Part shown: one piece after another, positions 25,573 to 34,388 of the stretch
Layout: each line of letters opens with the position of its first letter
Numbering within the stretch: position 1 is the stretch's first letter
NCBI RefSeq assembly: GCF_002931055.1
Contig: NZ_PSXX01000004.1
Span: 1-64,000, forward strand
DNA from: Pseudoclavibacter sp. AY1H1
Lineage (GTDB): Bacteria; Actinomycetota; Actinomycetes; Actinomycetales; Microbacteriaceae
DNA: 64,000 nt
Direction of reading: 5' to 3'
Position numbers and translations under genes: made by a program
The notes under the pieces: model-generated
Told to the model about the DNA's origin: nothing
The model's database searches: none
Seen by the model: only the letters and a program-made list of their open reading frames with translations

Positions 25573-26585
25573 GCACGCAGCTGCCCGAGGGGTGGACGCT
25601 CGCCGCCTCGGCGTTCAACTGGTCGCCCGAGCTCATGGTCGCCGACCGCACCTCCCCCGAGATCGCGGCCTCCATCGGGGCATCCGGCGTCGCGAACGTC
25701 ATCGAGCTCGAGGCCGCCCAGACGTGGCGCACGTTCCCTGATCCGACGGATGCGGAGACCTCCAGCATCCGCTCCGCCCTCGACGCCACGGACACCTCGG
25801 TGAGCATCGTCGGCGCGAGCCTCGACGACTGGCTCACGGCCACCACACGCCGCTCGGAGGATGAGCGCTACGAGTTCCTGCTCCCCCAGCTTCGGGCAGC
25901 GGAGCGGCTCGGCGCGGAGGGCATCCGGCTTCCGCTGGGACAGGCGGGCCCTGCCCTCCTCGAGCGCCTCCTCCCCCGCCTGCACGAGCACGGCCTCACG
26001 CTCTACGAGGAGCTGCAGGGCCAGCAGTCGCTCGACAAGCCGCAGAACGCGGCTGCCGTCGAGGCCGTCGCGGCGATGGACGACACGAGCATCCGCCTGC
26101 TCCTCGACATCAGCATGCTCATGCCGTCGCTGCCGCCCAGCTACCTCGCGAGGCTGCGCGCGGGCGGGGTGGATGCGTCACTCGTGGACGCGCTCGAGCA
26201 CGACTGGCGGAGCCCGGCGACGCTCGACGCCGTCCAGGCCTCGCTCCGCGGCGGGACCGTGCCGCCGCAGGTGCACACCCTGTTCATGAACCTCGTCATC
26301 CGATTTGGGCGGTCGGACGCGCGCGAGCTGCGGGAGATCCTGCCCCTCGTCGGCGGCGTGCACCTGAAGTTCTGGGACCTCGACGACACCGGTGGCCGCA
26401 TCTCGAACCCCATCCGCGAGACCTCCGCCGAGCTTGCCGCCGTCGGCTTCACGGGCACGCTCTGCAGCGAGTGGGGCGGCCACGAGTGGATCGACTCGCT
26501 CACGCCGGAGCAGGCAACCCGCGCCCACCTGGCCCTCGCCCGCGAGGCCATCTCGGAAGGCGCCTCCGCGCCGGCGCCTGCCTGA
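25569..26585 (+). CDS. TIM-barrel C-deglycosidase alpha-subunit-like protein, set 1
   Basis: A 338-residue protein of the AP-endonuclease-2/sugar-isomerase fold. Candidate metal ligands appear in order: E in LYEELQG, D in LLLDISM, H in VHLKFWDLD and E in SEWGGHEW. Alpha subunits of this type use the metal for beta-elimination of a 3-keto C-glycoside, releasing the aglycone. It is the most divergent alpha copy here, so another sugar substrate is possible. GTG start, coupled to the beta gene. Confidence 0.75.
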   Translation: MSTQLPEGWTLAASAFNWSPELMVADRTSPEIAASIGASGVANVIELEAAQTWRTFPDPTDAETSSIRSALDATDTSVSIVGASLDDWLTATTRRSEDERYEFLLPQLRAAERLGAEGIRLPLGQAGPALLERLLPRLHEHGLTLYEELQGQQSLDKPQNAAAVEAVAAMDDTSIRLLLDISMLMPSLPPSYLARLRAGGVDASLVDALEHDWRSPATLDAVQASLRGGTVPPQVHTLFMNLVIRFGRSDARELREILPLVGGVHLKFWDLDDTGGRISNPIRETSAELAAVGFTGTLCSEWGGHEWIDSLTPEQATRAHLALAREAISEGASAPAPA

Positions 26586-26606
26586 GCTGCCCAGCCCACG
26601 CAGAGA

Positions 26607-26656
26607 AGTGCGGCAGATGCAGGCTCCCGTTCCCGGGAGCATGCATCTGCCGCACT
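26607..26656. terminator. bidirectional hairpin between convergent sugar genes
   Basis: A 15-bp perfect stem (26607-26621 with 26642-26656) capped by an inner GCTCCC/GGGAGC stem. It lies between convergent genes ending at 26585 and 26679. Confidence 0.75.
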
Positions 26657-26678
26657 CTTGTGGCCGGGCAGGGGCTGC

Positions 26679-27689
26679 CTAGTCCTGCTTCGTGGAGAAC
26701 GCCGAGTCGAACGCCGCCTCCGACGGACGATACGTCGACAGCTTGCGCACGAACCCCAACGCCTCCGGAGCACCCACGAGACGGTCCATACCCGCGTCCT
26801 CCCACTCCACCGACAGCGGACCCTCGTAGCCGATCGCGTTCAGCATGCGGAAGCAGTCCTCCCACGGCACGTCCCCGTGCCCGGTCGAGATGAAGTCCCA
26901 CCCCCGGCGCGGATCCGCCCACGGCAGATGCGACGACAACCGCCCGTTGCGGCCGTTGCTGAGGCGCTTCTTCGTGTCCTTGCAATGCACGTGATAGATG
27001 CGGTCCTGGAAGTCCCACAAGAACCCCACCGGGTCGATGTCCTGCCACACCATGTGCGACGGATCCCAGTTCAGGCCGAACGACTCCCTGTGCCCGATCG
27101 CCTCCAACGCACGCTTCGTGGTCCAGTAGTCATACGCGATCTCCGACGGGTGCACCTCGTGCGCGAACCGGACCCCGACTTCCTCGAACACATCCAAGAT
27201 CGGGTTCCACCGATCCGCGAAGTCCTGATACCCCGCATCCACCATCGCCTCCGTCGCGGGAGGGAACATCGCCACGTACTTCCAGATGCTCGAGCCCGTG
27301 AAACCCGTGACGGTCTTCACGCCCAGCGCCGCCGCGAGGCGGGCCGTGTTCTTCAGCTCCTCCGCAGCACGCTGCCGCACCCCTTCCGGCTCACCGTCGC
27401 CCCACACCCGGTCGGACACGATGTCCCGGTGCCGCTGATCGATCGGGTCGTCACACACCACCTGCCCCTTGAGATGGTTCGAGATCGTCCACACTTTGAG
27501 ACCATTGCGCTCAAGGACGTCGAGCTTGCCCTGGACGTACTCGGCGTCATCCCACCGCCACGGATCGAGGTGATCACCCCAGCAGGCGATCTCCAAGCCG
27601 TCATACCCCCACTCCCCCGCAAGACGCGCAACCTCCTCGAACGGCAGATCGGCCCACTGACCGGTGAACAACGTGACAGGACGAGACAT
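26679..27689 (-). CDS. sugar isomerase/epimerase-family TIM-barrel protein
   Basis: A 336-residue protein of the xylose-isomerase-like fold (IolE/IolI relatives). Seen: FAHEVHPSE (Glu ligand), GLNWDPSH (Asp), YHVHCKD (His) and LSVEWED (Glu), a complete metal site. It lacks the features of the deglycosidase alpha group and matches the ~335-residue isomerases that accompany Gfo/Idh dehydrogenases in actinobacterial sugar operons, so it probably handles the released keto-sugar. AGAGGAGA precedes the ATG. It is the last gene of the long minus-strand operon, after a tandem-repeat spacer. Confidence 0.83.
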   Translation of the reverse strand: MSRPVTLFTGQWADLPFEEVARLAGEWGYDGLEIACWGDHLDPWRWDDAEYVQGKLDVLERNGLKVWTISNHLKGQVVCDDPIDQRHRDIVSDRVWGDGEPEGVRQRAAEELKNTARLAAALGVKTVTGFTGSSIWKYVAMFPPATEAMVDAGYQDFADRWNPILDVFEEVGVRFAHEVHPSEIAYDYWTTKRALEAIGHRESFGLNWDPSHMVWQDIDPVGFLWDFQDRIYHVHCKDTKKRLSNGRNGRLSSHLPWADPRRGWDFISTGHGDVPWEDCFRMLNAIGYEGPLSVEWEDAGMDRLVGAPEALGFVRKLSTYRPSEAAFDSAFSTKQD

Positions 27690-27701
27690 GCTTCTCCTCT
27701 T

Positions 27702-27764
27702 AACTAACGTTCTCGAATGCTGAACTAACGTTCTCGAATGCTGAACTAACGTTCTCGAATGCTT
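27702..27764. repeat. three 21-bp tandem repeats
   Basis: Units at 27702-27722, 27723-27743 and 27744-27764 begin AACTAACGTTCTCGAATGCT and are identical apart from the last base of unit 3. They occupy most of the spacer between the Gfo/Idh gene (stop at 27777) and the isomerase gene (start at 27689). The palindromic AACGTT core recurs every two helical turns. A regulatory array or slippage product is possible. Confidence 0.85.
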
Positions 27765-27776
27765 GGGCCGCGCTGC

Positions 27777-28931
27777 TCAGACGCCGACGGCGGAGCGGGT
27801 CTCGACCCACGCGCTCTCCGCTGCCGAGCTGCGCTCGACGGCGTCGAGCACACGCTGCACGCTGAGCCCCTCTTCGAAGCTCGAGTGCAGCGGGGTGCCG
27901 TCTGCGATGGCGGTGACGAGGTCGACGACCTGGTGAGTGAAGCCGTGCTCGTAGCCGAGCATGTGACCGGCCGGCCACCAGGCTGAGACGTACGGATGCT
28001 CGGGCTCGGTCACGAGGACCTGCGCGAACCCCTGCGCCCGGCTGTCCGCCGTGCGGTCGTAGTACTGCAGCGAGTTGAGGTCCTCGAAGTTCCAGGCGAG
28101 GGCGCCGAACTCGCCGGAGACCTCGATGGCGAGCGCGTTCTTGCGGCCCGTGGCGAAGCGGCTCGCGTCGAACGAGGCGAGCGCCCCGCCCGAGAGCCGT
28201 CCGGTGAAGATCGCGATGTCGTCGACGGTCACCGCCCCAGTGCCAGAGCCGTCGGCGAGCGGACGCTCGGCGATGATCGTGTCGATCGTGCCGGAGACCC
28301 GGTCGACGCTCTGGCCCGTGACGAACTGCGTGAGGTCGATGGCGTGCGCCCCGATGTCGCCGAGCGCGCCCGAACCCGCGAGCTCCTTCTGCAGGCGCCA
28401 CGAGAGCGGTGCATCCGGGTCGACCAGCCAGTCCTGCTGGTAGGACGCACGCACCCGGTGGATGCGCCCGATCCTGCCCTCGGCGATGAGGTCGCGGAGC
28501 AGGGTCACGGCCGGCACGCGGCGGTAGGTGAAGCCGACCATCGACCTCACGCCGCGCTCTGCTGCGCGCGCAGCCGCATCCGCCATCGCCTCGCCCTCGG
28601 CGACCGTGTTGGAGAGCGGCTTCTCGACGATGACGTGCTTGCCCGCCTCGAGCGCCGCGATGGCGATCTCGGCATGCGAGTCACCGGGCGTGACGATGTC
28701 GACGATGTCGATGTCGTCTCGCCCGATGACCTCACGCCAGTCGGTGGCCGACTCCTGCCAGCCCCACTGCTTCGCGGCATCCGCGACCGCGTTGCCGTTG
28801 CGCCCGACCACAACCGCCATCTCGACCTCGGCTGGCAGGCCGAAGACGCGAGGCGCCTGCCGCCAGCCGACCGAGTGAGCGGCTCCCATGAAGCCGTAGC
28901 CGATCATGGCCACGCGCAACGGCCGGGTCAT
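27777..28931 (-). CDS. Gfo/Idh/MocA-family oxidoreductase (copy 2)
   Basis: A 384-residue NAD(P)-dependent dehydrogenase. The Rossmann motif VAMIGYGFMGAAHS is at the N-terminus and VIVEKPLSNTVAEGE near residue 100; the substrate domain contains GDIGAHAIDL with the conserved catalytic-region His. It probably reduces or oxidises the keto-sugar produced by glycoside cleavage. The ATG overlaps the upstream beta-subunit stop (ATGA at 28928). Confidence 0.87.
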   Translation of the reverse strand: MTRPLRVAMIGYGFMGAAHSVGWRQAPRVFGLPAEVEMAVVVGRNGNAVADAAKQWGWQESATDWREVIGRDDIDIVDIVTPGDSHAEIAIAALEAGKHVIVEKPLSNTVAEGEAMADAAARAAERGVRSMVGFTYRRVPAVTLLRDLIAEGRIGRIHRVRASYQQDWLVDPDAPLSWRLQKELAGSGALGDIGAHAIDLTQFVTGQSVDRVSGTIDTIIAERPLADGSGTGAVTVDDIAIFTGRLSGGALASFDASRFATGRKNALAIEVSGEFGALAWNFEDLNSLQYYDRTADSRAQGFAQVLVTEPEHPYVSAWWPAGHMLGYEHGFTHQVVDLVTAIADGTPLHSSFEEGLSVQRVLDAVERSSAAESAWVETRSAVGV

Positions 28932-29326
28932 GCGAGAACCACTTCGCGCTCGACGGGGACGCGGTTGGTGACATAGCGGCCCGGCGCGATCTGCATGTAG
29001 AGGAGTCGCATCGTGAGCACGACCTCGACCGTGAGCTTGTCGCCGGCGGCCGGCACCTCATCTAGCTGGATGACGATGTCGGGCCGGTCGGAGAGGAACC
29101 AGAGGGTCTCCGACTGCTCGGGCAGCTCGTCGATCGTGTATGAGCGCCCGACGAGATCGAAGCGCAGCTTGTCCTTCGGGACGGACACCCCGTTGACGTT
29201 GACTTCGACGTTGTCGACGGCCGACAGCCAGAGGCTGCGGTACCAGGGGATCTGCACGGAGACGCTGATGCCGTCCTCGCGCCGGGTGACGTCCTTCTCG
29301 GCGAAGAGCGAATTGTGTGTTGCCAT
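28928..29326 (-). CDS. C-glycoside deglycosidase beta subunit-like (DUF6379), set 2
   Basis: A 132-residue beta-sandwich protein. The core SVQIPWYRSLWLSAVDNVEV, then VNGVSVP, SYTIDELPEQ, LWFLSDRPD and LLYMQIAPG, is the canonical beta-subunit pattern. It lies 17 bp behind its presumed partner alpha gene at 29344. Its closest relative in the window is the N-terminal domain of the fusion at 36824 (shared MAT(H/Q) start, PWYRS(L/V)WLS, EQSE(T/V)LWFL and YMQI). Cytoplasmic. Confidence 0.82.
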   Translation of the reverse strand: MATHNSLFAEKDVTRREDGISVSVQIPWYRSLWLSAVDNVEVNVNGVSVPKDKLRFDLVGRSYTIDELPEQSETLWFLSDRPDIVIQLDEVPAAGDKLTVEVVLTMRLLYMQIAPGRYVTNRVPVEREVVLA

Positions 29327-29343
29327 GTGTCTGTTCCCTAGCC

Positions 29344-30387
29344 TCAGGCGACCGTGAGGCTGTTCGCCTCGGCCGCGGTCTCTTCGATGGCACGGCGCAT
29401 GAGCGCGTGCTGCTGGCGCACCTGCTCGACCGGGTCGCTCTCGCCGAGGTCGGCGAACGCGTGGCCCTCCCACTCGCTGGAGAGGTAGCCCTGGTAGCCG
29501 CCCTTGACGAACTGGCGCACGATGCGCGCCGTGTCCATGGCCGGCTCCTCGCCGTGCTCGTCGATGTCGTAGAACTTCGCGTGCACGTGGAACATCTGCG
29601 GCATGATGTCGAGCCATTCCTCCGGCTCGACGAGGCCGTGCATGTTGAAGGCCAGGCGCGTGAACGGGCCGAGGCGGGCGAAGTCGAACTTCTCCTCCGT
29701 GAGGAAGTCCTCGAAGGCCTGGTTGCGCACGTGCATCGGCTGCGGGCGGCGCCAGATCTCGTCCATGACGGGGAAGTACTCCTCCGGCATGCCCATGCTG
29801 CTCAGGGTGCGCAGCAGCCGCGGCGAGAGGCTGTGCATCGTCGAGCTGAAGTCGGCGGTGAAGCCGAGGCGGTCGCTGCCGAGGTCCTCGTACATCTCGC
29901 GGATCGCGTGGATCTGCGGGGCGTTCGGGCCGGAGGGGGCGTGGATCTCGTAACCGAGACGCTGGTCGTACTTCTCTGCGAGCGGCAGGAGCCGCGCGAG
30001 CAGCTCCTTGCCTGCTGAGCGGATGACGACGGTGCGGAACCCGAAGTCGTTGGCCGTCGCGAGCTGGCGCGCGAAGAACTCGTACTCCTCGTCCGGCGTC
30101 ATGTCGCGGTCCTTGCGGCGCCCCATGTCGAGGTTGGTGCCGACGGCGCTGGGCTCGAGGCCGTCGCGCTCGAGGGTGTCGCGCCAGAACTTCACGAACT
30201 CCTTGTCGGTGTCCGGGTAGGTGCGCAGCAGCTGCGCGATGTTGAACTCGACGCCAGTGCCGAGGCCCTCCTTGTGCACCGCCTCGACAAGCGTCTCCGG
30301 CGTGTAGAGGCCGGCCGCGAACTCCGAGGTCAGCGAGTAGAGGGTGATGCCGAGCTTGATGCCCGTTCCTGCGATTCCATCTGTCAT
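29344..30387 (-). CDS. C-glycoside deglycosidase alpha subunit-like TIM-barrel lyase, set 2
   Basis: A 347-residue TIM-barrel protein. Metal ligands are visible in order: GYEIHAP (Glu), FTADFSS (Asp), FHVHAKFYDID (His) and SSEWEGHAF (Glu). With the adjacent DUF6379 gene this matches the CarC/DfgA-type alpha subunits that cleave the sugar-aglycone C-C bond of 3-keto-C-glycosides. The ATG at 30387 follows AGAAGGAGA; upstream codons are spurious. The 25-bp gap to another alpha gene makes an alpha-alpha junction in the operon. Confidence 0.82.
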   Translation of the reverse strand: MTDGIAGTGIKLGITLYSLTSEFAAGLYTPETLVEAVHKEGLGTGVEFNIAQLLRTYPDTDKEFVKFWRDTLERDGLEPSAVGTNLDMGRRKDRDMTPDEEYEFFARQLATANDFGFRTVVIRSAGKELLARLLPLAEKYDQRLGYEIHAPSGPNAPQIHAIREMYEDLGSDRLGFTADFSSTMHSLSPRLLRTLSSMGMPEEYFPVMDEIWRRPQPMHVRNQAFEDFLTEEKFDFARLGPFTRLAFNMHGLVEPEEWLDIMPQMFHVHAKFYDIDEHGEEPAMDTARIVRQFVKGGYQGYLSSEWEGHAFADLGESDPVEQVRQQHALMRRAIEETAAEANSLTVA

Positions 30388-30412
30388 GGTGTTCTCCTTC
30401 TGGTCCCGGCGG

Positions 30413-31516
30413 TCAGCTGCGTACGGGCAGCGCATGGTGGGCGGCGAGGATGCGGCGCGCCTCGGCGGGGTCGGTGATCATGCGCGATCCCGCATCCGCT
30501 GCAGCGGAGCGCTGCACGGCGTGTTCGGCGCGGATGATGTCGAACGGGCTCTGCCAGTGGTTCCAGTGCCAGCCCTCGTACTCGCTCGAGACGGCGCCCG
30601 AGTAGCCCTGCTCGACAAGCAGCGCGATGAGCTCGCGCACGGGAACCGAGGGCTCCTCGCCGTGCTCGTCGATGCCGAAGAACTTGCCGTGCACGTGCTT
30701 GACCCACGGCATGATCTCGAGCCAGTCCTCGACGCGGGCCGGGCCGAAGAGGCCGGTGCCGTTGATGGCGAAGTCGATGCCGAAGTCTGGACGGCCGTGC
30801 TTGGCGGCGAGGCCGATGAACGAGCCGAAGCGCTTGCCGTGCACGCCCTGGTCGGCCGGCGGGCCCTCGGCGTAGTAGCCGTCCCACAGCTCGACGAGCT
30901 CGGTGAGCAGCTCCTCCGAGGCGCCGCGGCGGCGGTAGGCCTCGACGGCGGACGGGGCGAACGCCTTGGTGGTGGCGCCCCAATCGGCGGTGAAGCCGAG
31001 GTACGGGGAGCCGACCTGCTCGAAGCGGTCGCGGAGCGCGAGGATGCGGGGGTGCGAGGCGTACTGGTCGGCGTGCACCTCGAGGGCCAGCGTCACGCCG
31101 TGCTTCTCGGCGATCGGCGCGAGCTGCTCCATCGAGTCCGGCGTGATGGAGATCTGCACGCGGGCGACGGGGAAGCCGAGCTTGGCGGCCGCCTCGATCT
31201 GCCGCGTCATGTACTCGACGAGCTCGTCCTGCGAAAGCAGGCGGTCGCGGTGGATGCCGATGTCGGCGTTGACCGCGAGCGAGGTGCGGACCAGGTCGAG
31301 CTCCTCGACGAGGTCGGAGAACCAGCCGGCGAACTCGTCGGTGATGTTCGGGAAGCCTCGGATGCTCGAGAACCCGATGAGCTCGAGGCCGGGTCCGAAG
31401 CCCTCGGCCGCGACCTTGCGGATGAGCCCTTCGAGGTCGTACTCGCGCCCGTGGAACGCGCGGGTGAAGCTGTAGAGGGTGACCCCCTGGATGGGGGTGC
31501 CGAGCTCGCTGCTCAT
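30413..31516 (-). CDS. C-glycoside deglycosidase alpha subunit-like TIM-barrel lyase, set 3
   Basis: A 367-residue paralogue of the gene at 29344. The metal set is ALEVHAD (Glu), FTADWG (Asp), KHVHGKFFGID (His) and SSEYEGWHW (Glu). An extra ~25-residue C-terminal tail (ITDPAEARRILAAHHAL) is not shared with the other alpha proteins. The ATG overlaps the stop of its beta partner (ATGA at 31513), giving a beta-then-alpha order opposite to set 2. Confidence 0.82.
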   Translation of the reverse strand: MSSELGTPIQGVTLYSFTRAFHGREYDLEGLIRKVAAEGFGPGLELIGFSSIRGFPNITDEFAGWFSDLVEELDLVRTSLAVNADIGIHRDRLLSQDELVEYMTRQIEAAAKLGFPVARVQISITPDSMEQLAPIAEKHGVTLALEVHADQYASHPRILALRDRFEQVGSPYLGFTADWGATTKAFAPSAVEAYRRRGASEELLTELVELWDGYYAEGPPADQGVHGKRFGSFIGLAAKHGRPDFGIDFAINGTGLFGPARVEDWLEIMPWVKHVHGKFFGIDEHGEEPSVPVRELIALLVEQGYSGAVSSEYEGWHWNHWQSPFDIIRAEHAVQRSAAADAGSRMITDPAEARRILAAHHALPVRS

Positions 31517-31908
31517 GCGGAGACCGCCTTCATCGTCTTGGAGTTGTGTTCTTCGATGCGGAGCACCCCGTGGTCGGTGATGATGTACGGGATGTAGAGC
31601 TTCAGGTCGACGTCGACGGTGTGGTCTCCGTCGCCCGCTGTGATGGGGATGTCGCCTTCGACCACGACGGAGTCGGTCGGGAACCACCACTCGCTCGTGT
31701 CGCTGGCGAGCTCATCCGGTGCGTAGGTCCTGCCGTTCATGGTCCAGCGCAGCGACTCGAGTGGGGCGGCGATGCCGTCGACCGAGAGGCCGAACTCGGA
31801 GATGCATGATGCGGGGAGCGAGCGGTACCAGGGCAGGCGCACCTCCACCGAGGTGCGTGTGCCGTTCGTCTTGAGCGTGTCCTGCTCGATGATCCGATCA
31901 GGAATCAT
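31513..31908 (-). CDS. C-glycoside deglycosidase beta subunit-like (DUF6379), set 3
   Basis: A 131-residue beta protein: VEVRLPWYRSLPASCISEF, LSVDGIA, TYAPDEL, WWFPTDS and LYIPYI follow the family pattern. It is translationally coupled to its alpha partner downstream. It lies 30 bp after the second GMC oxidase gene, so oxidase, beta and alpha form one unit. Confidence 0.82.
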   Translation of the reverse strand: MIPDRIIEQDTLKTNGTRTSVEVRLPWYRSLPASCISEFGLSVDGIAAPLESLRWTMNGRTYAPDELASDTSEWWFPTDSVVVEGDIPITAGDGDHTVDVDLKLYIPYIITDHGVLRIEEHNSKTMKAVSA

Positions 31909-31938
31909 GGTGGCCTCCTAGCCAGTTGTCAGTCATGG

Positions 31939-33525
31939 TCAGTGCTCGGTCGTCTGCGACGCGAGCGCTGGTGCGGTGGTGAGCCTCGCCGCGACGTCGC
32001 GGGCGCCCTTCACGGCGAGCGCGACGCTCGTGAGGGTGGGGTTGCAGGCGGTCGAGGTCGGGATGACGCCGTTGCCGGCGACGTAGAGCCCCGGCACGCC
32101 CCAGACCTCGCTCGTCGGCGAGCAGACGCTCTCGCCGTCGTCGGTCTCGCCCATGCGGGTTGTGCCCTGGTAGTGCAGGGATGCGCCGAAGGGGAGGCGG
32201 ATGACGCGCTCGTCGAGGGGTTCGCCGACGGCGTCGCCGAGCACGCGCAGCTCGGCCTCCGCCGCATCCATCACCGCTCGGTCCTTGTCGGTGGCGGTGT
32301 AGTGGATGCGCACGGCGGGCATCCCGTAGCTGTCGAGGTGCCCTTCGGTGAAGAGCACGCGGTCGTCGCGCTGCAGCTCCTTCGCGCAGAACATGCCGAG
32401 CCCCACGATGGAGCCGGGGATGACGGCGTCGTCGACCGCGACCGGCACGGGGGACGCGTCGAGCTGCATGACCTGCCCGTGGAACGGCTTCGCGTCGGTG
32501 TACGGCACCCAGCTGACGCCACTCGTCTCGCTGATGGCGCCAGCGGCCTTGTCCTGCACCGTGTCCGCAGATACCTCCGGCGCTTCGATGCCCGTGATCC
32601 GGGCGGCGAAGACGACCTGCGACTGGTCGTTGAGGTAGCGGCCGAGCGCATCGGGTCGGATCCCGGAGGCCCACAGGACCTGCGGGGTGCGGAGCGCGTC
32701 GGCGGCCACGACGACCACTCCGGCCGCGACCACGCTGAGCTGCGCTGCGCCGGCCTCGCTGAGGTCGCGCACCTCGACTCCCGCGACCGCGCCGTCGTCG
32801 CCGAGCACGGTCCGGGTGACGAGGGACTCATCGAAGAGCTCGAAGTTGGGGTTCTCGCGTGTCACGCCGCCGAGGACGACGTCGGAGCCCGACCAGACGA
32901 GGCGCCCGTCGTCACGGCGCCGCACGGCGAGCGGCATCCGCTGCACGCGGGCGGCAGGCTCGCGGCCCCCGTCGACCACCGGCGAGAGCCGGTCGCGGAT
33001 GAGCTGGCTGAAGGGGGCACCCTCGAACGCGTCGGTCGTGACGCCGAGCAGGCGCTCGGCCTCACCGAGGAGTTCGTCGAGCTCGCCCGTCGCGTCGAGG
33101 AAGCTGATGCGCTCGCTCTCGCCCGGGCGCGGGCAGGCGCCCGTCCAGTGGGCGGACATGCCGCCCACGTTGCTCGACATGGCCGCGACGGGCATCCCGT
33201 CACCGCCGTCGACCGAGAAGTCGTCGTCGGGAAGGATGTACGTGCCCGGGCGCGACTGCCGCTTCCCCTGCGCGAGGGCGACGGGACTGTTGAGCTTGGA
33301 GGCCGCTTCGCCCGGCCCCTCGGAGCGCCGCTGGGCGGAGCTCCGAGCTTCGAGGTCCTCGATGTTCTTGACGTGCGCGCCCGGCGGGTTCGAGACGGTC
33401 GGCCCGACCTCGAACATCGCGATGCGCAGCTCGGGTGCCGTCTCGCTCAGGATGCGCGCGTAGCTCGCGCCGGCTGGTCCGCTGCCGACGATGGCGACGT
33501 CGACGCGCTCCGGGTAGCGGCTCAT
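31939..33525 (-). CDS. GMC-family FAD oxidoreductase, C-glycoside 3-oxidase-like (second copy)
   Basis: A 528-residue flavoprotein paralogous to the gene at 18466: VDVAIVGSGPAGASYA at the N-terminus, GGMSAHWTGACP in the cap region, and the C-terminal catalytic ASLHYQGTTRMG with NPTLTSVALAV. It is embedded between the alpha/beta lyase genes, the arrangement known for CarA with CarBC, so oxidation of the sugar C3 before C-C cleavage is the likely role. The ATG overlaps the upstream isomerase-like gene (ATGA at 33522). Confidence 0.85.
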   Translation of the reverse strand: MSRYPERVDVAIVGSGPAGASYARILSETAPELRIAMFEVGPTVSNPPGAHVKNIEDLEARSSAQRRSEGPGEAASKLNSPVALAQGKRQSRPGTYILPDDDFSVDGGDGMPVAAMSSNVGGMSAHWTGACPRPGESERISFLDATGELDELLGEAERLLGVTTDAFEGAPFSQLIRDRLSPVVDGGREPAARVQRMPLAVRRRDDGRLVWSGSDVVLGGVTRENPNFELFDESLVTRTVLGDDGAVAGVEVRDLSEAGAAQLSVVAAGVVVVAADALRTPQVLWASGIRPDALGRYLNDQSQVVFAARITGIEAPEVSADTVQDKAAGAISETSGVSWVPYTDAKPFHGQVMQLDASPVPVAVDDAVIPGSIVGLGMFCAKELQRDDRVLFTEGHLDSYGMPAVRIHYTATDKDRAVMDAAEAELRVLGDAVGEPLDERVIRLPFGASLHYQGTTRMGETDDGESVCSPTSEVWGVPGLYVAGNGVIPTSTACNPTLTSVALAVKGARDVAARLTTAPALASQTTEH

Positions 33526-34316
33526 GCCGACGCCGCGGCTTCCTTCACGAAGGCCACCGATGCAGCCGACTCCGTGGTCGGGTAGTACTCGAGGCCGATG
33601 GGGCCGTCGTAGCCGGATGCGCGCAGCACGGAGAACTTCTCGGCCCAGTCGAGCGAGCCGCTGCCGGGCTCGCCGCGGCCCGGCGCATCCGCCAACTGCA
33701 CGTACTTGACGATGTCTCCGGCGTTGGCGAGCTCGGCCGCCATGTCCTCGCCCTCGACGGCAGAGTGGTAGATGTCGTAGAGCACGCCGAAGTTCGGGGA
33801 GTCGACGCCGCGGGCGACGTAGACGGCCTCCGAGGTGCGGTCGAGGAGCGAGCCGGGGTGGTCGACGCGGACGTTGACCGGCTCGAGCACCAGCGTGATG
33901 CCGGAGCCCTCGATCTGGGCGATCGCCTTCTCGTAGATGGCGATGAGCTCGTCGAGCTGCGTCTGACGCTTCGAGCCGCCGAAGCCCGTGCCGCTGCCGA
34001 CGACGATGCGCGGGCAGCCGAGGTCCTGCGCGATGGCGACGCCCTCGTCCAGGCACTGGTAGAAGAAGGAGTGGTCCTTCGGCGGGATCATGAACTGCGT
34101 GCGCGGCTCGGCGAGCTGCGCCGTGAGCTGCGTGCCCGTCTCCTCCAGAGCCGCCTTGAGCGCGGGGAGGTCCTTGGGCTTGGCGGGTGCATCCTTGCCC
34201 GTCGGCCCCCACATCTCGACGGCGTCGAAGCCGGCTGCCGAGGCAGCGCGGACTCGGTCGTGGTAGTCGCCGGCTTCGGTGAAGAGGAGTTCGATGTTCG
34301 GTGCGAGCTGGTACAT
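33522..34316 (-). CDS. hydroxypyruvate-isomerase-family (Hyi-like) TIM-barrel protein
   Basis: A 264-residue protein of the Hyi/xylose-isomerase-like group. Seen: the N-terminal APNIELLFTE, the metal Glu in LVLEPVN, Asp in LYDIYHS, a VQLADAPGRGEPG loop and Glu in IGLEYYP, the layout of hydroxypyruvate isomerases and erythrulose or keto-sugar isomerases. It probably isomerises a small keto-sugar from the glycone. It is coupled to the GMC gene downstream and lies 72 bp behind the fusion at 34389. Confidence 0.82.
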   Translation of the reverse strand: MYQLAPNIELLFTEAGDYHDRVRAASAAGFDAVEMWGPTGKDAPAKPKDLPALKAALEETGTQLTAQLAEPRTQFMIPPKDHSFFYQCLDEGVAIAQDLGCPRIVVGSGTGFGGSKRQTQLDELIAIYEKAIAQIEGSGITLVLEPVNVRVDHPGSLLDRTSEAVYVARGVDSPNFGVLYDIYHSAVEGEDMAAELANAGDIVKYVQLADAPGRGEPGSGSLDWAEKFSVLRASGYDGPIGLEYYPTTESAASVAFVKEAAASA

Positions 34317-34388
34317 GGCTGGTCCTTTGCGGGGTTCGAAGAGTGAGGGGTCGACGCGTGGAGGTCGAAGCCCGAGGCGGGCGATGCG

